Assembly: GCF_004000845.1 (NCBI RefSeq)
Contig: NZ_BIMA01000012.1
Location: forward strand, 1 to 64,000
From: Paenibacillus koleovorans NBRC 103111
GTDB lineage: Bacteria; Bacillota; Bacilli; Paenibacillales; NBRC-103111
Reading direction: 5' to 3'
DNA: 64,000 bases
In this document: positions 8,159 through 15,097 of the stretch, piece after piece
How the letters are laid out: each line of letters starts with the position of its first letter
How positions within the stretch are numbered: position 1 is the first letter of the stretch
Position numbers and translations under genes: made by a program
Notes under the pieces: model-generated
Databases searched by the model: none
What the model was told of the DNA's origin: nothing
Seen by the model: the letters and a program-made list of their open reading frames with translations, nothing else

Positions 8159-10507
8159 ATGTTCGAACTAGACATTTCATTCGGCAAGCACCGCGCCGAC
8201 ACATCATGGAAACCTGAATACCTGAGCTGGGATGAGTTCGTCGAGCGACTGCGCAAGGTCCGCCGGACGCCGGAGACGATGGCCCAGTACGACGCGATGA
8301 GTGTCCCGAATAAGGGCAAAGCAAAAGACGGGTCCGCCTTCGTCGGCGGGCTCATCCGGGGCGGCCGGCGCAAAAAGGAGAACGTCGACTCGCGCAGTCT
8401 GGTCACGCTCGACGCAGACTTCGCCGACGACGGCTTCCTATGGGCCGTAGAGCTCGTTCTGGGCGGTACGGCATACGCGATCTACTCCACACACAGCAGC
8501 CGGCCGGGTAAGCTCAAATACCGCCTGATTGTCCCTCTTAATCGCCCGCTCAGTCCGGACGAATACGCCGCCGTCGCCCGCAAGCTGGCGGAGCTGATCG
8601 GCATGTCCTACTTCGACAAGACGACGTTCGATGTGCAGCGGCTCATGTACATGCCGAGTTGTAGCAAGGACGCCGAGCCGCTGCTGGAGGTTTGCGAAGG
8701 CGACGCGCTGGACGCTGACGCTATGCTGACCACTTATGACGACTGGCAGGACGTGGCTGCATGGCCGCGCCATCCAGACGAGGCGAAGGCACTCCGCGTG
8801 GCCGCTACGAAGGCACAAGACCCGCGAGAGAAACGCGGCACGATTGGCCTGCTCTGCAGGGCGTACGACATCGAGACCGGCATCGACACGTTTCTAGCTG
8901 ACATCTATACGTCTGGCACGATGCCGAACCGGTACACCTACATTCACGGATCAAGCGCTAATGGTTTGGAGGTCTACCTGGAGCAGGACCTCGCCTTCTC
9001 GCACCAGGACAGCGACCCCGTCGCTGACGGCAGGACCTACAACCTGTTCGACCTCGTTCGGGTACACAAGTTCGGCCATCTAGACGAACGAGTCAAAGAG
9101 TTCACGCCAGACGCCAAGAAGCCGAGTCACATGGCAACGGAGGCCTGGGCGATCAGGCTGCCGGAGGTAAAGCGGCTGGCCGGGGCTGAGATGCAAGCCG
9201 ACTTCGCAAGCGAGTCGTTTGATGATGACGGCACCGATGACCCGGAGGATGACTCTTGGCTGGATGAGCTGGAACGACATCCTAAGACGAGCAAGGCCCT
9301 CCCGACGGCGAAGAACGTGGAGCTGATCCTCTCACATGGCATATTTCATGGCGTACTGGCATATGACGCGTTTGGGAATACGGAAGTGATCCGGCGCCCG
9401 CTGCCGTGGCGAAGTAGTGAGCGGCCGAACAGACCCTACGAGCCGTGGCTCGGTGCGGATGATAAGCGAATGCTGCATTGGTTCCAAAAGGCCTACGAGA
9501 TCCGTGGCGCAGCCATGATCCAGAACGCTTTTACGGAGGTCGTCCACATGAACAAATTCCACCCGATTAAGTCTTACGTTGAGTCTCATACGTGGGACGG
9601 CAAGGGGCGCGTGGATAATCTATTCGTACTCTATCTCGGCGCTGATGACAGCCATTACGTGCGTCAAGCGACCCGGAAGATGCTGGTAGCTGCCGTCGCC
9701 CGACTCTATCAACCCGGAGTCAAATTCGACGAAATGCTCGTTCTGGTAGGTCCGCAGGGGGCCGGGAAGAGCTCCATTCTAGCGAAGCTGGGGCGCGAGT
9801 GGTTCAGTGATTCCTTACGGACGTTCGAAAATAAGGAAGCTGGGGAGCATTTACAGGCCGGATGGATCTTCGAAATTGGTGAGCTGTCGGCGCTGAAGAA
9901 GTCCGAAGTCGACGAGGTGAAGGCGTTTTTGTCAAAGACTGAGGACCGTTATCGGGTGGCCTACGATCGGCAGGTTTCTGAATTCCCGCGCAAATGCGTC
10001 TTTTTCGGCACGACGAACACACGGGATTTTCTTCGGGACGAAACCGGAAATCGGCGATTCTGGCCGGTCGATGTGGACCCTTCACGGGCGCAGCGTAGCC
10101 ACTGGGACCATCTCACAGATTACGAGGTTAGCCAAATCTGGGCGGAGGCTTTGCACCTGTTCAGGGCGGGGGAGCCGCTAGCGCTGGATCAGGAGGCCGC
10201 TGAGGCGGCACGACGGCAGCAGGCTGAGCACTTGGAAATCGATCCGCGAGAAGGCATCATCCAGGAGTGGCTAGATAAAGAGCACACGGATGAATTCGGG
10301 AGCGAACCGTACCTGTTGAACAGAGTGTGTGCGGCAATGATTTGGGCGGAATGCCTAGGCGGCAAATCAGGAGGCGCGATTCCGAAATGGGAAGGGCGCG
10401 CCATTTGTGACATCATGCGACGCATGCCAGGGTGGTGTGAACTCGAAAACCGGGCACGTGTCGGTGAATATGGTGTTCAGAAGGTGTTCCAAAGAGCGAA
10501 ATCTTAA
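8159..10507 (+). CDS. primase-helicase, VapE family
   Basis: A 782-residue protein. The N-terminal 200 residues look like an archaeo-eukaryotic primase (PrimPol) fold, with a DxD-type motif TLDADFADD (about 83), a YSTHSSRP segment and RLMYMPS. The C-terminal half is a virulence-associated E (VapE) superfamily helicase with Walker A GPQGAGKSS (about 531-539), a Walker-B-like WIFEIGEL (about 568), and RYRVAYDR and FFGTTN motifs. The protein therefore probably primes and unwinds at the phage fork. The start at 8159 (MFELDISFG) is the only one that matches the domain start; the upstream in-frame codon lies inside the previous gene. A repeat-rich, AT-rich region follows directly. Confidence 0.9.
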   Translation: MFELDISFGKHRADTSWKPEYLSWDEFVERLRKVRRTPETMAQYDAMSVPNKGKAKDGSAFVGGLIRGGRRKKENVDSRSLVTLDADFADDGFLWAVELVLGGTAYAIYSTHSSRPGKLKYRLIVPLNRPLSPDEYAAVARKLAELIGMSYFDKTTFDVQRLMYMPSCSKDAEPLLEVCEGDALDADAMLTTYDDWQDVAAWPRHPDEAKALRVAATKAQDPREKRGTIGLLCRAYDIETGIDTFLADIYTSGTMPNRYTYIHGSSANGLEVYLEQDLAFSHQDSDPVADGRTYNLFDLVRVHKFGHLDERVKEFTPDAKKPSHMATEAWAIRLPEVKRLAGAEMQADFASESFDDDGTDDPEDDSWLDELERHPKTSKALPTAKNVELILSHGIFHGVLAYDAFGNTEVIRRPLPWRSSERPNRPYEPWLGADDKRMLHWFQKAYEIRGAAMIQNAFTEVVHMNKFHPIKSYVESHTWDGKGRVDNLFVLYLGADDSHYVRQATRKMLVAAVARLYQPGVKFDEMLVLVGPQGAGKSSILAKLGREWFSDSLRTFENKEAGEHLQAGWIFEIGELSALKKSEVDEVKAFLSKTEDRYRVAYDRQVSEFPRKCVFFGTTNTRDFLRDETGNRRFWPVDVDPSRAQRSHWDHLTDYEVSQIWAEALHLFRAGEPLALDQEAAEAARRQQAEHLEIDPREGIIQEWLDKEHTDEFGSEPYLLNRVCAAMIWAECLGGKSGGAIPKWEGRAICDIMRRMPGWCELENRARVGEYGVQKVFQRAKS

Positions 10508-10766
10508 CACAACATGACCCAACATTGCCAACACCCACATGTTGCTACTGTTGCGTCATGTTGCTTCAAAAAACCGGTCTAGCACAACACCAAAAACCGC
10601 ACAGTATCAAGCATTTCAAGCTGTATGTTGCTAATGTTGCATCAAATATCATATTTAAGATAAATAAGAAATTAACCTATATATAGCCTATAAGAATATA
10701 GGTTAAACGCATATACGTCTATACGCGCGATATGTGAACACAACAACACGAAGGGGGCGTCAGCAT
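10508..10766. other. iteron and AT-rich region, possible phage origin
   Basis: A 259-base gene-free gap. Five TGTTGC copies occur at 10540, 10549, 10559, 10626 and 10635, with 9-10 base periodicity inside each cluster, and the reverse form CAACAT occurs twice near 10512-10525. These are followed by about 70 bases of AT-rich DNA (10640-10705), including an inverted repeat (TTAACCTATA / TATAGGTTAA). Iterons beside an easily melted stretch, next to the primase/helicase gene, fit a replication origin. Assignment is inference. Confidence 0.45.
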
Positions 10767-11054
10767 ATGCGCGAGTCAACGCTGGAACGACGTTTGGTGC
10801 GAGAGGTCAAACGGATCGGCGGGGTGGCCCCCAAGTGGACGAGTCCGGGGAATGGTGGTGTGCCTGATCGACTTGTCATCCTGCCGAACGGTCGGACTGT
10901 CTTCGTCGAGATGAAGGCACCGGGCAAAAGCCTTACACCACTTCAGGAACGATGGGCGCAAATTCTGCGAGGGCTGGGGCACCGGGTCTACAAGCTAGAT
11001 AGTATCGAGTCGATTGATAAATTCATAGCGGAAGTGAGCGCCGATGAGAATTGA
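10767..11054 (+). CDS. VRR-NUC domain nuclease
   Basis: A 95-residue protein of the virus-type replication-repair nuclease family, a minimal PD-(D/E)XK enzyme. Motifs: LVREVKRIGG, WTSPGNGGVPDRLVI (catalytic D), FVEMKAPGK (ExK) and LTPLQERWAQ. The start at 10767 has AAGGGGG ahead of it; the in-frame ATG at 10734 does not. In phages it stands beside a SNF2 helicase, as here, and the pair is thought to process branched DNA. Confidence 0.92.
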   Translation: MRESTLERRLVREVKRIGGVAPKWTSPGNGGVPDRLVILPNGRTVFVEMKAPGKSLTPLQERWAQILRGLGHRVYKLDSIESIDKFIAEVSADEN

Positions 11055-11076
11055 GAAACGTGGTCGAGGTTCGGTT

Positions 11077-11472
11077 ATGATCGTCAGCTGCGCATTCTGT
11101 CAATCTGAAATAGTGAGACCAGCTTATTCTCGTTATCTTGAGGCGAAGCGACATTTTTGCAATCGAACATGTAATTTGAAAATGATGAACAGTGAACTGA
11201 ATCCTACGCGAATGCGGTATGAAACTCGGTTAAAACTTCAAAAAGCGCGTTTCGGAAAAGGTTCCGGGAAGTCGTACCCGAAACTATTTGGCCGGCACAT
11301 GCACCGAGTGATTGCCGAAATGAAAATGGGGCGTAGGTTAAAGCCAGGCGAGGTAGTTCATCACAAGGATGAAAACAAGCGGAATGCGAGCCCGGGCAAT
11401 CTGGAGGTATTTGAATCCCAGCGTGAACATGCCCGTTGGCACGCCTGCAAGAATCGAGGTGATGCCCAATGA
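11077..11472 (+). CDS. HNH endonuclease
   Basis: A 131-residue protein; an alternative start at 11044 would add 11 residues. The N-terminus holds a zinc site (CAFCQSEI...HFCNRTCNLK). The C-terminus has an HNH core: HMHRVIAEMKMGR, PGEVVHHKDENKRN, PGNLEVFESQREHARWH. It is a free-standing phage endonuclease placed between VRR-NUC and the SNF2 helicase, two genes that are usually adjacent, so it has probably invaded this spot. GAGGT at 11066-11070 favours the 11077 start. Confidence 0.85.
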   Translation: MIVSCAFCQSEIVRPAYSRYLEAKRHFCNRTCNLKMMNSELNPTRMRYETRLKLQKARFGKGSGKSYPKLFGRHMHRVIAEMKMGRRLKPGEVVHHKDENKRNASPGNLEVFESQREHARWHACKNRGDAQ

Positions 11473-12846
11473 AGTACATCCCGCACCAGTATCAGACGTT
11501 CGCGACTCAGCGAATAATTGATCAGCCGTTTATCGGCCTTTGGCTCGAGATGGGCTTAGGTTAGCAAAACGGTTAGCACCCTGACCGCGATTGACTTGCT
11601 GCTGAATGACTACTTCGACGCCAGCCGCGTACTGGTCATAGCACCACTTCGGGTAGCTGAGGATACGTGGGCACGCGAAGTCCAGAAATGGGATCACCTG
11701 AAGCACCTACGGATCAGCAAGGTGTTGGGCAACGCGGACACGAGGAGAATGGCACTAGCCGCGCCGGCAGATATCTACGTGATTAACCGGGAGAATGTAC
11801 CTTGGCTCGTTGCTGAGCTAGGTAGGAAATGGAACTTCGACACGATCGTGATCGACGAGTCTAGCAGTTTCAAGAATCCGAATTCACAGCGGTTCCGTGC
11901 CCTTCGCCGTGTTCGCCCACTGGTTAAGCGAATGGTGCAGCTGACAGGCACGCCAGCCCCGAACGGACTGCTGGACATCTGGGCGCCGATCTACCTGCTT
12001 GATCGCGGCGAGCGGCTGCACCAGACGTTGACGGCTTACAGGGACCAGTACTTCCACACGATCACCAAGGACTCGATTAGCAGCTACCGGCAAAAGAAAG
12101 AGTCAGAAGGCCATATTTACAAGGCCATTGCAGACATTACCGTGAGCATGAAGGCCGAGGACTGGCTGGAGCTCCCAGAGCGAATCGACCGGATCGTAAA
12201 AGTGCCGCTTAGTCATGAAGCACAGGCGTTGTACAAGAAACTGGAAAGAGAGCTGCTGCTACCGTATGCAGACGCCGACGTTGTGGCGACCACCGCAGCC
12301 GTCTTGAGCAATAAGCTGCTGCAGATGGCCTCCGGCGCCGTGTACGACGAAGAGCGCGGCGTCAAGTTGATCCATGATGCCAAACTTGGCGCGTTGGAGG
12401 ATCTGATCGAAGCGGCACAAGGGAAACCGGTTATGGTGTTTTATAACTTCAAGCACAGCCTTGATCGGATCATGCAGCGATTTCCCCAAGCACGGATACT
12501 GCGGAAAGGCAAAGATGGGAACGAAGATATTCGAGCTTGGAATAACAACGAGATTCCGCTATTGCCTCTACATCCGAAGTCAGCTGGACACGGTCTCAAT
12601 CTACAAGAGTCAAATTGCCAGTTCGTCGTCTGGTATGACCAGATTTGGAGCCTGGAGGAGTTCCAGCAGGCGAATGCCCGTGTCCACAGACAGGGCCAAA
12701 CACGACGTATCTTCGTGAAACGGCTGGTGGCCGAAGGGACGATGGACGAGGACGCGGTCGAGGTTTTGGAGAAGAAAGCCGCAGGACAGAATGCATTGAT
12801 GGACGCTGTGAAAGCCCGCATCGAGAGAATAACATCAGGAGGCTGA
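11469..12846 (+). pseudogene. SNF2-family helicase, broken in Walker A
   Basis: The ATG at 11469 overlaps the HNH stop and reads MKYIPHQYQTFATQ ... LWLEMGLG, then hits TAG at 11562. Removal of four bases (TAGC, 11562-11565) would restore GLG-KT, the Walker A motif, and continue without a stop to 12846. The downstream part has VIDESSSFKN (DEAD-box-like motif II), LTGTPAPNG, and the C-terminal SNF2 motifs AGHGLNLQ and RVHRQGQTRR. The rest is intact. The insertion gives a direct repeat GGTTAGCA at 11559 and 11571. A TTG at 11596 could start a 416-residue fragment lacking motif I, which could not bind ATP normally. Either a recent mutation or a sequencing error. Confidence 0.85.
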
Positions 12847-12853
12847 TGGACGG

Positions 12854-13075
12854 ATGAAAGTATGCAAAGTACCCGGCTGTTGTGAGTGGGCGACGCGGAC
12901 GTGGGCGACCGTGCCGCTGTGTCAAGCCCACCGCGATGCGATCGAGCGAGAGCACGTGAAATACTATTGGGGGCACATCACCGCGGACAACCGGGTCACC
13001 TACAAACTGATTTGGCGGTATACGCCTTGGTATAGACTCGAGGAGCGGAGGCGATCGCGTGACTTGGGTCGATAA
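12854..13075 (+). CDS. small cysteine-rich protein
   Basis: A 73-residue basic protein. The N-terminus carries CKVPGCCEW and CQAHRDAIE, which could form a CxxxxC...CxxH zinc site. The C-terminus is aromatic and Arg-rich (WRYTPWYRLEERRR). AGGAGG precedes it at 12838. The end overlaps the start of the late regulator gene, suggesting coupled translation. Family unknown. Confidence 0.6.
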   Translation: MKVCKVPGCCEWATRTWATVPLCQAHRDAIEREHVKYYWGHITADNRVTYKLIWRYTPWYRLEERRRSRDLGR

Positions 13076-13544
13076 GCTACTACGGGAATACGGAGCCGGC
13101 AAGAGTCAGTTGGTCGCCTATCGCCGGAGGTTGGAGGAGCGGAAGCAGGTCGCGGCGTCGGATGAGCTGGACCAGGAAATCGAGACGGTGTCGGGCATGG
13201 TCTCAGACCTGAGTTACGGGATGGAGTACATGCGGACGGGGCGTCGGCCGGGGGCTGTGCGGGGCTACGACTCAGCAGACGCGTACAGGTATGCCGAGCT
13301 ACAGGACATGGACCTGTTACCAGCGCTGGACCTGCATGCCCCGGAGCCGGTGATCTCTGACGAGCAGAAACTGAAGCTAGTGCGCGAGCTGCTGAAGTTG
13401 TCGAAGCGTGAGCGAGAATGCTTCCTGCTGCATGCGGTTCAGGGTAAGAGCTGGGCGGAGGTCGCGACCGAATTAAACCTTTCGAAGAACTCCGTCCAGA
13501 AGTACATCGAGAGAGCGAGAACCAAGGTGAGACAAGCGATTTGA
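13059..13544 (+). CDS. sigma-70 region-4-like late regulator
   Basis: A 161-residue protein starting at GTG with GGAG eight bases upstream. The C-terminal 55 residues (LSKRERECFLLHAVQGKSW, AEVATELNLSKNSVQKYIER) are a clear sigma region 4/LuxR-type helix-turn-helix. The N-terminal 100 residues lack regions 2 and 3. Position before the packaging genes is that of ArpU/RinA-type late transcription regulators, so it likely activates the late operon, perhaps at the promoter found at 13562-13589. Confidence 0.85.
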   Translation: MTWVDKLLREYGAGKSQLVAYRRRLEERKQVAASDELDQEIETVSGMVSDLSYGMEYMRTGRRPGAVRGYDSADAYRYAELQDMDLLPALDLHAPEPVISDEQKLKLVRELLKLSKRERECFLLHAVQGKSWAEVATELNLSKNSVQKYIERARTKVRQAI

Positions 13545-13561
13545 GCGATTTTGTCGTGCGG

Positions 13562-13589
13562 TTGTCGTGCGATTTGGCATTAATAATAA
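13562..13589 (+). promoter_or_regulatory. candidate late promoter with direct repeat
   Basis: TTGTCG (13562-13567), 16-base spacer, TAATAA (13584-13589). The -35 part lies in the second of two direct copies of TTGTCGTGCG (13551 and 13562), an 11-bp repeat that could bind the regulator encoded just upstream. Score is by eye only. Confidence 0.5.
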
Positions 13590-13590
13590 G

Positions 13591-13657
13591 GGGATCTATT
13601 CCGACTCCGGACACGCGGTAGGCCGCAACAATTAGCCGGGCGATGTCGGATAGACCC
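13591..13657 (+). other. long imperfect stem-loop upstream of packaging genes
   Basis: A 67-base element. The outer helix pairs GGG-TCTAT-CCGAC with GTCGG-ATAGA-CCC, 13 pairs with two single-base bulges on the left arm. Inside it, CCGG pairs with CCGG and GCGG pairs with CCGC. It begins right after the -10 box of the candidate late promoter. It could be a structured leader or a protein-binding dyad; no known RNA family is recognised. Confidence 0.45.
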
Positions 13658-13667
13658 AACATACAGT

Positions 13668-13698
13668 GAGTCGTCCTTAACAGGGCGGCTCTTTGTCA
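13668..13698 (+). terminator. hairpin, weak terminator or attenuator
   Basis: Nine-pair stem GAGTCGTCC / GGGCGGCTC (two G-U pairs), six-base loop, followed by TTTGTCATT. It sits between the structured element and the first gene of the late cluster, so it could attenuate or mark the end of an upstream transcript. Confidence 0.45.
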
Positions 13699-13721
13699 TT
13701 CAAACCGAGAGAGGGATGATC

Positions 13722-13988
13722 ATGGATGCCAGACTTTACCTTACGAGACACGCCTACGAGAGATATCGACAGCGGGTAGGCGCTATTAACCGACGAAAGC
13801 TTCAGCAGCGTTGTCAAACGGCGGTTCTGTGTAACCTGTACCAGTACGGCGAGGGCGTGATCAAGCTATACGGCGTCTGGTGGGGCTGCGCACTAAAGGG
13901 TCAGGATATTACGCTAACGACCTGCTATGGTCGACAGGATCATGACATGATTGCAGCGAGAAGAGCAATAGGAGGCGAGGTGCGATGA
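13722..13988 (+). CDS. small basic protein upstream of terS
   Basis: An 88-residue protein; ATG 13722 is preferred because GAGAGGG lies six bases before it (13716 is also in frame). The N-terminus LYLTRHAYERYRQRVG is basic and helical. The second half is a beta-rich segment (GVIKLYGVWWGCAL, DITLTTCYGRQDHD). No family is recognised. It is the first gene of the late cluster, ends two bases before the small terminase gene and shares its ribosome binding site region. Confidence 0.6.
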   Translation: MDARLYLTRHAYERYRQRVGAINRRKLQQRCQTAVLCNLYQYGEGVIKLYGVWWGCALKGQDITLTTCYGRQDHDMIAARRAIGGEVR

Positions 13989-13989
13989 A

Positions 13990-14685
13990 ATGGCCGAACA
14001 CAAGTTAACCGAGCTGCAGAAGAGATTCGGCGATGAGTACCTTGTCGACCTGAATGCCACTGCGGCGTACAGGCGAGCAGGGTACAAGGGTAAAGGCAAT
14101 GTGGCGGAAGTTAACGCGAGTCGATTACTCAGCAATGCTAAGGTTCAGGAGTACATCCAGACGCGCCAGAAGGCCCGCGAGAAGCGGACTGAGATTACTC
14201 AGGACATGGTGCTGCAGCGTTGGTGGGCAATAGCGAACGCAGATCCGAACGAGCTGATTTATCACCGTCGTGTGTGTTGCCGGCATTGCTTCGGTGTCGA
14301 TCACGCCTTCCAGTGGATCGACGAGGAAGAGTATAAACGGGCAGTCGAGTCCGCTCGTTTCGTGGCGAAGCAGAACAAGCAGAAGCCGGTTATCCCTTTG
14401 AACATTGGTGGTTATGGCTTCGACCCGACAATCCGGCCACATCCGAAATGTCCCGCTTGCTACGGCGAGGGGCACGGCGACGTGAAAGTGATGGACACTC
14501 GTGACCTGACGCCAGAAGTCCGGATGTTATATGCAGGTGTCAAGGTGTCCAAGGAAGGTATCGAGGTTAAGATGCGAGATCAGGACAAAGCGTTAGAAAA
14601 TGTGGCGCGGCACCTGGGTATGTTCAAGGATCGATTGGAGTTAGAAGGCGGCATAACTGTAAAAAAACTGGAAGATTTACTGTGA
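13990..14685 (+). CDS. terS: terminase small subunit with zinc-ribbon insert
   Basis: A 231-residue protein. Residues 1-60 are a Terminase_2-type DNA-binding domain (LTELQKRFGDEYLVDLNATA, AYRRAGYKGKG, ASRLLSNAKVQEYI). A middle insert carries CCRHCFGVDHAFQW and PHPKCPACYGEGHG, two CxxC pairs that should form a zinc ribbon. The C-terminus is helical (KMRDQDKALENVARHLGMF). TerS binds the packaging site and recruits the large subunit. This zinc-bearing version is well known from proteobacterial phages. GGAGGCGAGGTG precedes the ATG. Confidence 0.9.
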   Translation: MAEHKLTELQKRFGDEYLVDLNATAAYRRAGYKGKGNVAEVNASRLLSNAKVQEYIQTRQKAREKRTEITQDMVLQRWWAIANADPNELIYHRRVCCRHCFGVDHAFQWIDEEEYKRAVESARFVAKQNKQKPVIPLNIGGYGFDPTIRPHPKCPACYGEGHGDVKVMDTRDLTPEVRMLYAGVKVSKEGIEVKMRDQDKALENVARHLGMFKDRLELEGGITVKKLEDLL

Positions 14686-14854
14686 TTTTATGCAGGATAT
14701 TCACGGTTTACGCAGTAAGAGCTGCATGAGTATACGGATTAATGCAAGATTATCCAGCAGCACAACATACAGCGCAATGTTCTGCACCGAGACACAACAT
14801 GCAGACATGTGCACAAAATGTAGATTTTATACGGTATGTCTGGAGGTGATCTGA
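14686..14854. other. gap between terS and next gene with short repeats
   Basis: A 169-base gene-free stretch. It holds two CACAACAT copies (14761 onward and about 14797), ATGCAGGAT/ATGCAAGAT near-repeats, and a GCAGACATGTGC partial dyad. It could contain the packaging (pac or cos) site or a regulatory site. No promoter is convincing. Confidence 0.3.
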
Positions 14855-15097
14855 TTGGACCCAACTTTAGCATTCTACAATGTTCGCCACACGGTTGCAG
14901 CACATCTCAAACGATCTAATCATCGGGTGAAACCCGCTCGAATTACTGTCACACCTGACGTTTACAGAGCGACTCTGGACTCAGAAGAATACAGAGGGAT
15001 GATGCCGTTCGTGCGAGAAACGGTCACGTTCATGAATATCCCGTTTGAGATGGATCCGAAGCAGGCGGAGGATGTGCTCGTGCATGACCCCGCATAG
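14855..15097 (+). CDS. small phage protein preceding terL
   Basis: An 80-residue protein starting at TTG. The start is fixed by a near-perfect GGAGGTGATCTGA site directly before it. It contains HTVAAHLKRSNHRVKPARIT and ends EMDPKQAEDVLVHDP. Its last 14 bases overlap terL. No family is recognised. Confidence 0.65.
   Translation: MDPTLAFYNVRHTVAAHLKRSNHRVKPARITVTPDVYRATLDSEEYRGMMPFVRETVTFMNIPFEMDPKQAEDVLVHDPA

Noticed and set aside
11559-11570. Programmed +1 frameshift at GGT TAG in the SNF2 gene
   Set aside because: A +1 shift would insert Ser inside the Walker A loop (GLG-S-KT), so it would not give a working helicase; no stimulatory ribosome-site-like sequence is evident.
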